DNA of 64,000 bases from Heterobasidion occidentale (Eukaryota > Basidiomycota > Agaricomycetes > Russulales > Bondarzewiaceae). Where the stretch lies: assembly GCA_039111635.1 (NCBI GenBank), contig JBCAQO010000001.1:868001-932000 (forward strand), in the 5' to 3' direction. Position 1 is the first letter of the stretch. Every line of letters begins with the position of its first letter. A program made the translations under genes and the position numbers. Of the stretch, positions 31,610 through 43,850 are shown one piece after another. The notes under the pieces are model-generated. The model was not told where the DNA came from. It worked only from the letters and a program-made list of their open reading frames with translations, and ran no database searches.

Positions 31610-33326
31610 CAAGTGGCTATTGGACGAGTAGCCTTCCTTTGCGCCGCCAGCGAAATACAGTTCGCTCTTCTTCTTTAAATATACTCCAATTTGCAGAGGT
31701 TGCTTCGACTGACTGTTCCTCTTATGGAGCGAGGGATGCGCTCAGAGACCAGACCACAGGACATCGGATGTATCATAACAGCGTAATCGAATACATAATC
31801 CTGCGGATCTTCAGCGCTAGTCAGCGCTCATATATATGTGTCCTGATGACGATGCAGAACGAGGCTCAGCGAATGGCTGCGAACAATCGGAGATAACTTA
31901 TCTTCTCATCCAACATTTTGGACAGGCCAGCACCAGGCCAGCGTGTATTATCAATAAGAAGATATTTTCGAGACCCTGGGTGTGACCGGCATTCCCAGCA
32001 CTCCTGTTCAACGCAGTATCGAAGCGTGTTGGGATTAATGAAATGTCGAGGACTTAGCGAGGGAGGTCTGATCGTCGTGAAAACGGTGCAGTATAACGTG
32101 CGAAGTCCCATCGATATCATGATAAGAAGCAGTGAACCCGGGGACAGCTTGTCGTCCAGCACGCGCATCAATAGGCAGGGGTAAGTTCGAATTCGACGAG
32201 GTGGCCAGAACAATCAGAGTGCGAACCATGTCCGTGAAAGCTGGAAATAAATCGACGGTTTCATGTGACAGACCTCCAGGATGCGCAAATATCGACTGAA
32301 TTGCGAACAAAGCCGCAGAAACACCGAATCGGTTCGAGCCTTGAGTTACAGACTCAAGGGGGCATCGATAGAGTCGGATGGCGAGAGCGAACCGAAGAGA
32401 AGTACATTAGTGGTCCCTTGATCCCCACAATTCGAAGCCGAAGGCTTGCGGGCCAATCGTGAGAAGCGTGTGTACACGCTGGGTCTTCTTGAGGACACTG
32501 ATCATTGGGCGGGTGTTTTCAGTTGGTAATTCGTTCGGGGGCATGCGAGATCAGGTGCGGAGATTGTGCAGCCGCCAGTCCTGAGAAGAAAATATCCGAT
32601 GGGGTCGAAGAGGGTCGAAGTCTCCCAATATTCAAGGGGAGATCCACGGTACAGATGATGCTATCAATCATGGTTTCGAAACTCAGAAAGCACTAACCAA
32701 TGAAGGGACATAACCAGTTGTGCATAAGATTCCACTCATCGTGGTATCAGCAGGTCCTGGCACATGGCCAACAAGCACGGTTCTTCCTCAGGTTAGGTCA
32801 TAGAGCAGTCAAGTGAGACTGGCGACGAAGAGAAAGGATAGAAGCGTATAGGGCAGACTTCAAGTAGGCGGCGCAAACACTGCAAAATCCATTAAACGAA
32901 AGTCAGCAGAAGCGAAACAAGGAAGACGCAGATATACTCGACACGTATCCAGGCACTATCCAGGCAGGTGCCCCGTCTGGCCTTCAACTTATCGAATCGA
33001 AATGTGTGTAAGTCTTCTTAGATAGCCTGAACAGTATATATGCGGACAGCAACGGGCAAACATACGAAAGCTGCGTCGACTTCACTAATGTTAAAGAGGG
33101 AGATAACATGGGCCGTACTTCAAGCTTCAAGCTTCAAGCTTCAAGCTTCAAGCTTCAAGCTTCAAGCTTCAAGCTTCAAGACTTGTCTGTGTAGAATCGG
33201 ATGCTGTTGCGAAATATGCAAATATTGAGTACTTGCGTACGTATGCTCGTCTCGGCATCTCTCCTGCATGCCGTGCCGGGAACACCTTACCGGTCACGTC
33301 ACGCGTTCTCGTCTTTCTTTACCTGC
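31610..33326. other. Intergenic with heptamer satellite
   Basis: This stretch of 1.7 kb has no supported gene. It contains the CTTCAAG heptamer array at 33118-33180. Confidence 0.55.
33118..33180. repeat. (CTTCAAG)9 heptamer array
   Basis: Nine perfect copies of CTTCAAG fill 63 bp. The unit overlaps AAGCTT, so the array is nearly self-complementary and could form hairpins. A short two-and-a-half-unit version occurs at 36186-36204. Confidence 0.97.
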
Positions 33327-34264
33327 ATGTCTCCAGATCCAAATTCGATCAACCCGGTGGACATTTCAACCCCACCTCCGCCCAACAGATTCTTTCAAAA
33401 ATGGAGTCATGAATTCTCTGCTGACGGGATACGGCATATCTCATGAATGAGCGTGTGAACGAAATTGGACGCCGCAATTGCGAGAAATGGAAGAAAGAGT
33501 TCTTGAATTACAGTCAGTATTCGTGCGTCGTCGTCATCCTGTCGCTCTTATTCTACTGTATATCAAGCAATACTCACTTTGATGCCAACCATGGTCCACA
33601 GGTCCTTCGGTTGTTTTCATGCTGCGACAATTGAAGCTTGCTGGAGTTGACGTCAAATCTGAAAATCTGCCATGTTCCCCATGCGACCAGACTCGGACTG
33701 GTGGATTTTTGCCTGATCACGGAGCTATCATTCTTTGCCAGGCTAACTTACTGGGCAACAAAGACCACTTGGAACATACAATGGTTCACGAACTTGTACA
33801 TATGTTTGATCATGTCAAGTTCAAGGTCAGATGGAACGATCTGAGACATCACGCATGCAGCGAGGTGAGCATGAATGGATATGAATACACACATAGGGCA
33901 GATTGACGGGTGATTTTTCTAACAGATTCGCGCAGCTAGCTTGAGCGGTGAGTGCAAATGGACAAGGGAGGTGGATCGCCGCATCTTGAACTTTTCTAAG
34001 CAGCATCAGGTGAGTTTGTCATTCGTTTGTCAATCCAGTGCATTAACGGGGCTATCACACTTTTCTAAGGCCTGCGTACGCCGACGTGCTATCACAGCCG
34101 TTATGGCGAATGAGGCATGTCCGGACAAAACGGCCGCGGAACGTGCTGTGAACGAAGTCTGGGAAAGCTGCTTCAATGACACACGACCCTTTGACGAGGT
34201 AACACACACGTTGAACGGGCTAGGTGCACCATACTGATTCATGCCGTCCCGCCAGATCTATTAG
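33327..34264 (+). CDS. ATP23: Mitochondrial inner membrane protease ATP23
   Basis: Exons are about 33327-33512, 33602-33864, 33926-34009, 34070-34198 and 34256-34264. The metalloprotease site is [19 protein letters not shown] (HELVH plus the downstream His), followed by [24 protein letters not shown] and [11 protein letters not shown]. The protein ends DTRPFDEIY, all typical of ATP23, which processes Atp6 and assists F1Fo assembly in the intermembrane space. Conserved twin Cys residues (PCSPC) are present. In exon 1 the frame shifts twice, between HEFS and LTGYGISHE (about 33415) and then before [15 protein letters not shown] (about 33445), without splice sites. The gene therefore has errors or lesions in its N-terminal part. 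Confidence 0.9.
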
Positions 34265-34678
34265 GTCAAGTTCCGCGGGTTACCTACCGGTAGACACGCG
34301 GTGTGCCAACGCTGGCTGGTCACCTTTATTGACTGCTTGGGTGATTTGGCAGGAGCGTCTCTTAGAGACGGAGAACGCCAGTATGATAAGCTCCACGAAT
34401 CGCACTTCTCATTGTTAAATATCTATTCGACAGCTCTCAAAAGCTTGCAGCCGGATTTTTGGCGGTGATTCGAGAACAGTCTGACATGGAAGAAATACGA
34501 ACTAAAAATAAAGCCGTGGCACATGAACCTCGGCACGGTCACGTGAAAGTATGGCGTGCGACTGGGTATATAAGATCCTGGCAGCTCAACGTGAGTAGGC
34601 AAACTTGCCCCGCTTGTTCGCTTACGACTCTCACGTTCACCATTTTCCCCATATCCACCTTGTCGCCTTCACCGCAAA
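34265..34678. other. Intergenic with promoter of wall protein
   Basis: Includes a TATA box at 34567-34574 and a short hairpin sequence, CGTCTCTTAGAGACG, near 34355. No gene is seen. Confidence 0.5.
34567..34574 (+). promoter_or_regulatory. TATA box of GPI-anchored wall protein gene
   Basis: TATATAAG lies 105 bp upstream of the ATG at 34679. Confidence 0.65.
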
Positions 34679-35527
34679 ATGTTCTTTAAGTTTAGGTGCG
34701 TGTGTTTCCTTTTGGTGGGTGTTCGACCTGACCTCGCCCTTAGCGTCCTTGTGGCCCTTGTTCCTTTCGTCGCGTGCCTCACGGTCAACACGCCGGAGAA
34801 CCTTTCTTCTGGGGGGACTACCACCATCTCTTGGTCCACGAGCTCTGGAGATCCGTCTGTATTTTCCTTCGAGCTTGTGAACGAAGTCTTCCACAATTCG
34901 TTTGCCATCGCGAACAATGTTCAGTCTTCGGCTGGTAGTTTGACTCTCCAGCTCCCTGCTGTTCCACCTGGGTGAGTGCCATATTTTCAGCTAGAATATA
35001 TCCAACAACGTTAATATCCGCGGAAGTGATGGTTACACCGTCGAGGCTGTCAATATTACGTGAGTCTACAGTGTCATCTAAATGCTTCTCACAGGTAATA
35101 AACACGACTCTACACCCACAGCAACATCAATGATGTGTTTGCAACCAGTGGAGGCTTCTCCATCGCTGCAGCGTCCACCATTATCACATCTAGCACTTCC
35201 GCACCGGCTAGCTCTGCTTCGAGTGCGGCTAGTGCTTCTGGGTAAGATCCCGTAATTGATCATTCTCAACCGAGACTTATTACATCCTTCAGCACCGGAA
35301 GCGCTGCCGCCACTTCTGCGGCCAGCAGCAGCTCCTTCGGCCGCACAGTGGCTGCTTCCTCAACCCCTTCGGGCTCAGCTACTGGTTCCGCGTCTGGTTC
35401 TGCTGCGTCATCGTCAACATCACCGACTAGCTTCAACGCTGCGACACACATGAAGGTCTTGAGCGCTGGTTCCGTCGGTGCAATGGTCGCAGGTGCAGTT
35501 GTCGGGGCTGCAGTCTTCGCGCTCTAA
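34679..35527 (+). CDS. Ser/Thr-rich GPI-anchored cell wall protein (Kre9/Knh1-like N-domain)
   Basis: Exons 34679-34695 (17 nt), 34744-34971, 35027-35059, 35122-35241 and 35293-35527 give 210 aa. Joining the 17-nt first exon to exon 2 creates the signal peptide MFFKFSVLVALVPFVACLTV. An Ig-like domain follows (NTPENLSSGGTTTISWSTSS, then VFSFELVNE and GYTVEAVNITNINDVF), as in the Ser-Thr-rich GPI-anchored membrane family. Residues about 120-185 are Ser/Ala/Thr-rich and likely O-glycosylated. The end SAGSVGAMVAGAVVGAAVFAL is a GPI-attachment signal. It is probably a plasma membrane or wall protein. Confidence 0.9.
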
Positions 35528-36523
35528 GTGATTTGTCTTGTCTGTTTCTCTCCTCGGACTGTAAACCTTTTGGGACTTTTTGGTACGGCCTTCTCCCCAT
35601 GAGACTTTTCCTCGGACTTTTCGTACCGTCTTGTCGATATCTTTGCAGGAATGCATACATACCGCTTGATACACTCGTTCAACATTGTCTACATAGCGTA
35701 TCTAGTATCTAGTACTTGTCTGTTCTAGAATTCTTTAGAATGGCCTTATGGAACGCGGCATTTTCTTCAGCCTATTTGTGACGGGAGCGGGGTAGGACTT
35801 TTTGCTATCAGCAAACTCGAGATCGTTAGTTATGGACAACGGAGGCCAACTTACGATATTGAGCACTATTAGGACGACCTGGGTCAGTCCCTTTGTCTCT
35901 TCGTAATGAAACTGGGAAAGCGCCGACCCTCGCCGACTGCATTCGTAGCACCTTCTTCAGTTTTGAGCATCGGTGGAGGGGTGGAGTGACCTTGCAAGCA
36001 AAGCGACGCACGAATGCTAAAGCACTAACGTTGTGGATGAGTATCCCAAGCTTGATTCGGGCTCCTCGGAACAACGGCGAACTTTACTGGCATGACGTTT
36101 ATTCAACGGCATGTTGAAGGCGTGGTATGAATCGATCTAGAAACAGAACGGTAGAGAAATCCAAATGGACTGCATTGAAGGCGCCCTTCAAGCTTCAAGC
36201 TTCAGCATTGTCATTTTTTGACGCTATCATTGAAAACCGAAGACAGTCATCACTTCGTTAGCAAGGCGGTGCTGCATCCGCATCCAGAGGTCGCAAGCGT
36301 CATCAATTGGATGGGTGCATAGCATAGCCTATCTTTGCGCATATTATCGCCGGTAGAGGTAGAGTATATGAGGCCCCTTGCCGCAGGAATAGAACACAGG
36401 GACGGCCCTCGACTGATCTCTCAACAACGTCGTCCAATGTTTTGTAAGCCTAGTGGGACGGTACGTCACATCGGAGGCGAGTCGAAATAAGAGGTACCCC
36501 AAGACCATGAGAAGGCGATATTG
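35528..36523. other. Intergenic, convergent 3' ends
   Basis: This 1 kb lies between the GPI-anchored protein gene (+) and the MRH receptor gene (-). It holds the short CTTCAAG repeat at 36186-36204. No gene is recognised. Confidence 0.5.
36186..36204. repeat. Short CTTCAAG repeat
   Basis: Two full CTTCAAG units plus CTTCA, the same heptamer as the nine-copy array at 33118-33180. Confidence 0.9.
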
Positions 36524-37770
36524 TTACAGTCGAATGACGCCGTGAGTGTCCACGTCGCTGTCGAGGATGCCCGCTTGCCTATCATTCTCTCGCGCGGCGT
36601 CGTTTGACAAAGAATGCCCATGGCTTTGTCCGTCACTTTCTGATCCCAAAATTGCTTCCTCTTCTGGAAGGGCCGGCAATCGTTCTCCATTGTTCCAAGA
36701 ACGCGCACGCTGTCCAGCGAACCGATCGCAAACCGATTGAATCCTTTCTAGACTGTCTGTAAAGGAGAAGAAAGAGACACGGGGGATTTGGTCGAAGCCG
36801 CGCAGCTGGAGGACATATCGCCTGTAGAGCGTTCCACCGACAAGGTAAAGCATGACAAGCACCAGCGCGCTGCGTGGCATTGAATGTATGATGAGAGAAC
36901 TTCGATTCGGAGCGACAAAGACACATACATCATGGACATGCCGATGATCAGGCCTCCCCAGAAGCCTGATGGTTCGCCAGTGGGACACGCTAACTGCTAG
37001 CACATGAGAAACCAGTGCCAGCTATGTGGTATTTGAGACCCACGTGTGTCCTCCATTCAATAAAGAATGCACACGCCAACTCATCGTTCGGCGGAAGCTG
37101 TGCGACTAGCCGAGGCTTTCCTATGGGCAAATGTAAGCTGCAGGATCAACATTCTCACACATCGACGTCATCTACCTGATCCGAAGACAGACGTATCACA
37201 TATGAAGCGTACAGCGGTCGAAGCCCGAAGGTGGTCAGCACCCGTACACGGCGATCCTCCTGTCAAGATGAGAAGGGGATGCCTATCCCGTACAAGTAGG
37301 GTGGTATTGACTTCGCTGCACCATGGTGAAATCAGTCGCTGAGGCTTGAGGGCGGTCAGGTCCTCTTCGAGCTCACCCTAGAGAGAAGTCGCCATGGCCT
37401 CTGCGCGTAAATGCGGCGATGGTTTCTGGGTGGGCTACATCGGGATTCCATGTCTCATGCACGACGCCTTTACAAACATTGATGAAGAATTCTTGACCGC
37501 CTGGAACCTTGAAGCTATAGTCTGTACTAGACTCCTGACCATGGTTAGTTGTGAATTTATATGGATGGCTGAGGGACCCTAATCGGCAACAGGGGGAGGT
37601 CGCACAGGGGGTCAACAAGGCTGGTAGACTTACCTCGACTGAAGGGGCCGTAGATCATAATACCTGCCACCCCTGTGAGCTGTACACGGATGATCTTCTG
37701 CCGCAGCATAACTTCTCAAGAATACGCAAGTGGAAGAAAGAGCTAAAAGCCATTTTGTTAGCGAGAGCAT
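36524..37770 (-). CDS. MRH-domain type I membrane protein (Atg27 / mannose-6-phosphate receptor-like)
   Basis: Exons 37634-37770, 37377-37526, 37176-37315, 37044-37120, 36929-36993 and 36524-36869 splice in phase to 304 aa. The signal peptide is MLSLTKWLLALSSTCVFLRS. The lumenal MRH domain (about residues 28-170) shows CTAHRGGRYYDLRPL, DYSFKVPGGQEFFINVCK, RRGHGDFSLGEVNTTLLV, ILTGGSPCTG, and ACAFFIEWRTHLACPTGE, with paired Cys residues. A membrane span follows (GGLIIGMSMIALVLVMLYLV), then YRRYVLQLRGFDQIPRVSFF and a polar cytosolic tail. Such receptors sort cargo between Golgi, endosomes and vacuole; Atg27 also supports Atg9 trafficking. Its ATG lies 161 bp from that of the divergent NUO-49 gene. 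Confidence 0.88.
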
Positions 37771-37931
37771 AACAGTAACCAGATGGTAGTCAGCGGGAAC
37801 GACCAGCGGCGACCAGCGCCAGCTCGGGTTTGGAGGACACAAACCGTGGGAAACTCCGAATTCAGCCGATCGTCATTGGGCAGCCCGTCGCCGCCTACCT
37901 CCGCCTACCTCAACTCTCGTCATCGTTCATC
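37771..37931. promoter_or_regulatory. Compact bidirectional promoter
   Basis: Only 161 bp separate the start codons of the MRH receptor gene (-) and NUO-49 (+), so both transcripts must start from it. No clear TATA box is visible. Confidence 0.6.
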
Positions 37932-40018
<2,087 letters not shown>

Positions 40019-40149
40019 ATTTAGATCGAGTTTCCCTGAAACTGTGATTTACGGTTCATTAATTCACGATCATTACCCAAGACGCAAACTATTCCTATAT
40101 TAGAATCCTCGCTCCCCGTTCGCCTTTGATTTTGTTTGTCAACCGATTC

Positions 40150-41335
40150 TTATACTGTGATGAGAGGGTCCGCGTCCTTGTCGCTCACGTGGAAGCTGAT
40201 CTCTTTGGCCAAAGCCCAACCCTCCCCGTCTAATTTACTGAACTCTTCTCTTAGTCGGTTGGCCAGGATTGGGAGGTAGCCCCGTTCTGTGTTCGAATGG
40301 CCGCCTAATTGTGAATGTCCAGTGATCAGCAATAGCCTAGAGAGGCAGTTAAGAAGCTCCTTACAGAGGATAACACTCCGATCCGCGGCCACGGCGGCAA
40401 GGACTTCATGCTGAAACCGACAAATTGAGCGGTTTTAAACAGCCAGGAAGAGAGTGGCATACATGCGACATTTCGCCAGTGAGGTAGACATCTGCCTTGA
40501 TTCCCTGGAGGACGGAGCCGCCTGAACCAGCACAAATGGCTATTGTTTGGACGTCGTTGTGAAGCCTTGTGGGCGCCTGAGCCACTTGAACTTGGTGGAT
40601 GGAAGGTGGAAGATGGGTGAGATTCAGTTCAAATTACTGGGACAGCGTGCTCACGATGGGTAAGGCCCAAGTATTTCTTAACTCTCTCCTGCAACACCTT
40701 GAAACTCACCTTCTCGTCTAAGCACACAAGTCGCCCTCCACCTCCAAGACTGGGTACCGTCTCCCCATGTAAGAGTTCGACTTTGCCCTCCCCGAGGCCG
40801 TCCGCCAGCCAGTCGTTGATACCGCCATATACCGAGTCTAGTGCAGTATGTGGCGTGTATATTGAGATACCTGCGGTTACGCACCAGAGCAGGGATGCTT
40901 GTAAAGGGTTGGCGAGGGTTAAAGAGGATAGTGGTTTGAACAGAGGCGGGTGATATGCGATAATGGCCGCTGCAGGAAGGGCAATCGCCTCCTTGAGGAC
41001 TTGAGGCGTAAGGCTGTAGGTCGAAAATGATGGATATGGTCTGTGAACGTGCAGTGTGGCAGAGAAACTCACTCAATCGTGAGGAGCACCTTGCGAGAGT
41101 TTCTGTGTTGAAGGGGAGGGCCTTCTGCCGAGGGTTATATTCTTCAGAAAGGCATTGCTACAGCTAGGAAAGGTTTTGATGAGACCTAACAGCAAACCGA
41201 CCTGTTGTCGACATAGCGTAGAGTCAGTACAAGTCGAACGTTGAGCCATTAGATACATGCATTATCCCACTTTTCAGCAAGACTCAGCGGAGCAATCCGT
41301 TCCATTGCCTTGCAAACAAGCTTTATGACGGACAT
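40150..41335 (-). CDS. NIF3: NIF3 / YbgI family protein
   Basis: Exons 41261-41335, 41186-41201 (16 nt), 41073-41124, 40655-41013, 40463-40590, 40365-40410 and 40150-40304 give 276 aa in exact phase. The start MSVIKLVCKAMERIAPLSLA leads into EKWDNVGLLLEGPP. Next come KVLLTIDLTPQVLKEAI, the metal-site AAAIIAYHPPLFKPLSSL (His), YTPHTALDSVYGGINDWLA (His/Asp), and the C-terminal ADVYLTGEMSHHEVLAAVAA and CGHSNTERGYLPILANRL (His, Glu). NIF3 proteins are dimetal-binding and highly conserved, with unsettled function. The first intron needs a GC donor (AAT|GCATGT). The gene is head-to-head with glutaredoxin. Confidence 0.94.
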
Positions 41336-41523
41336 AGTGGCGTATACTTTGGAGATCTCAAGAAGATTGCGAGGAAAATGTTGCTTGCCATGGGCCACTG
41401 ACGTCTGCCCGATTCCCGAAAACATGGTGCGCCACGTGCCCGAGTGATATCACGTGCGGATTGGGGGAGGATGACGAGGAGATCGGTCATCCAGAGGTCA
41501 AACCGAGCATATGTTCCCCCACC

Positions 41524-41530
41524 TATATAA
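41524..41530 (+). promoter_or_regulatory. TATA box of glutaredoxin gene
   Basis: TATATAA lies about 100 bp upstream of the glutaredoxin ATG, within the 292-bp divergent region shared with NIF3. Confidence 0.65.
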
Positions 41531-41627
41531 GGCTGCATCTCGCCGTTTCACAGGTCCACTATCGTTCGCCCTGTTTTCTTCATCAGTACCCTCTTCTTCG
41601 CGTCCTTCTCCCAGACAACTGCAAGCA

Positions 41628-42145
41628 ATGGCCGTCAAGGATTTTGTTAACGTGCGTACCCGTCGATCGCACAGGTTAGATTGCTAACACTTAGCTTGTT
41701 CAGGATACCATCGCCCAGAACCAGGTCACCATCTTCTCCAAGTCTTGGTGCCCTTACTGCAAGCGTGCCAAGGGCCTCTTCGCGTCAGACTACTCTGATG
41801 CTAAGGTCAAGGTCATCGAGTATGTCTCTGCTTACAGATAGCTTTCACTTCAATTGACGGCTTTTAAATACAGGCTCGATGAGAGGGATGATGGCGACGC
41901 TATCCAGGCTGCTCTGCTTGAATTGACCGGTCAGCGGACCGTTCCCAACGTCTTCATTAGTGCGTGTCTATACATTCCTCCTACTTGATCTGACCTTTCC
42001 CCTCGTACCTGCAGACAAGAAGCACGTTGGGGGTGAGCTTTTTGTCCATTTATTCTGAGTTTTGCAACTGACTCGCTCATTCATAGGCTCTGACGCGGTG
42101 TATGCCCTCCACGCAAAGGATGGGGTCGCTCCTCTCCTCGCATAA
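41628..42145 (+). CDS. Dithiol glutaredoxin
   Basis: Exons 41628-41651, 41704-41819, 41874-41959, 42015-42032 (18 nt) and 42087-42145 give 100 aa. The thioredoxin-fold signatures are the CPYC active site (TIFSKSWCPYCKRAKGLF), the cis-Pro loop (GQRTVPNVFI) and the glutathione-binding GGSDAV. The protein has no targeting peptide and the usual cytosolic length. It reduces mixed disulfides using glutathione. Confidence 0.97.
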
Positions 42146-42573
42146 TCACTTGAACAAGGGATGTGCCTTGTATCGTAGAATAATATGCTGGAACCATTAT
42201 GACCATGCGTCAATTATACCGATAATATCCTGGTAACTCTTGAATCTATTGGATTTTATTAAGGTTGTATTGCAGTCAAAAGGTATCCAATCGGCCGAGA
42301 AATATCACGAGAGCGTAGTGCTAACACACGATAGCTACGGCCGAAACTGGGAATACAAGAAAAGCTGCTCTACACGAGCACCAGTTCAACATTCATCAAG
42401 ACGGCACATGCTGTGCAGTCCTGGAAGACGCGTGAATACGAAGAGGAGTCAACGACAGTAGGTTCACAAAGGAATGACGATAACAAGCGGTTTCTGCAGT
42501 AACAAAGTCAAAACGGCACCAGAAAGAAAATGAACTGGCTGAGTATGTGTTCAGACACAGAGCGCGACTCGCC
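42146..42573. other. Intergenic, convergent 3' ends
   Basis: Lies between the glutaredoxin gene (+) and the small secreted protein gene (-). No gene is seen. Confidence 0.55.
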
Positions 42574-42984
42574 TCACAGGCTTCGTCGCTCTTTACCAAC
42601 GCTCGGGAGTTTATCATCGAGACTAGAAAAGGTTTTCACCACCTCGGAGGGTACCTCTTTGATTTCCTTAGCGGCAACTCTGGCGACGCCTTCAAAGGGA
42701 TTTTTGACAGACCCGTGGGTCAAATTATCAATTAGGCCCTCGACCAGATCTTGGATGCCATTGTCCGGCAGGCCAAGTCCACGGGCATCAATAATGACTG
42801 ATGGGTAGAAAAATGTTGGTTAGACCGCGCTGCTAGGCATGGGAAAAAATAACGAACCATCTGATGCCCCAATGCGGCCTACATGGACGCGACCAACCTC
42901 GCGAACTGGAGCAGCTAGGGCTCCCAGGGATGAAGATACTGCAATCAAGGCGAACAGCATGACGGGGCTCCAAGAGATATTCAT
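42574..42984 (-). CDS. Small secreted protein, unrecognised
   Basis: Exons 42858-42984 and 42574-42797 give 116 aa. The signal peptide is MNISWSPVMLFALIAVSSSL with likely cleavage after LGALA. The mature part contains EVGRVHVGRIGASD, GLGLPDNGIQDLVEGLIDNL and VAAKEIKEVPSEVVKTFSSL; it is acidic/amphipathic and has no cysteines. The TATA box at 43113-43120 fits the start. No domain is recognised; it could be an effector-like or surface protein. Confidence 0.8.
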
Positions 42985-43850
42985 TGTAAGGAACAGGTTG
43001 CAGTAGCTGCGATGGCAAACGATTGTGAACTCGAGGATGAACTCAGAGAGAGGAGCAGTGAGAAGTGGTGGAGATAAGATTGTCCTGAGCGAGAGAGATG
43101 CTAGAGAAACGGCTTATATAGGCCCAGAAGGGTTGTCTTACGGCTCAGCTTGACCTCATATCAAGGCAAAACAGCACCGAACGAGGATCTCTGTGAAATG
43201 TAAACTCATGCTGGTCGTGGTAGCATTAGCATACTTCTAGAATGAATAGAAATGTCAGGCAAGCACGCGAGAGGATGACATGGTCGCCAAAAGAGATACG
43301 GTGTTAGAGCGGGCGTGGGTCACGACTCACGACAACGTCCCCGAGGGGAGGTAAATCAGTATTTCGACATTCAAGGTGACACTCAACTCGCAAGAGAACT
43401 ACGATCCCCCAGTGGATCCTCAGTGCCAAATTTGAATGTTAGACGGTGGACAAATGATTTGCTCGTGCTTCATGAACTTTCCTGACTTTCCTCGATGATG
43501 ATGGAAATGAATGTCGAGGATCATCACGCTGTGGCGAAACGCGCGGAGGCTGGCTCCAAAGTTTGCTCTCCGATCCACACAGCTTTCAAGGCTCCGAACA
43601 TCGCGCGTCACGTCTTGCTCCAACCGAATCACATGAGACAAAATGGACGCGACGGCAAGACGTGAAGCTTTCCATCGGTCTTGCTGGGAGCATTTCAATC
43701 TGGGCTATATGACGACAGGACAACGGATGGCTGGTATTCAAACAGACGACCACAAGCGCAGTGGTATAGGAGTCATTGGGCACAGGACACGAAGAAGAAA
43801 TAATAAAAATAAAAATAACGCCGATTCAATGCTGAAACATCGACCTCTTC
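42985..43850. other. Intergenic
   Basis: Contains the TATA box of the small secreted gene at 43113-43120 and the 3' region of the Pro/Ala repeat gene, with an A-rich stretch at 43795-43818. No gene is seen. Confidence 0.55.
43113..43120 (-). promoter_or_regulatory. TATA box of small secreted protein gene
   Basis: On the minus strand it reads TATATAAG, about 130 bp upstream of the ATG at 42984. Confidence 0.65.

Noticed and set aside
32290..32360. GGTTCGAGCC considered as a tRNA B box
   Set aside because: No A box or cloverleaf could be built around it.
33118..33180. Heptamer array considered as telomere or CRISPR-like repeat
   Set aside because: The unit is not TTAGGG-type and there are no spacers; it is a plain tandem repeat.
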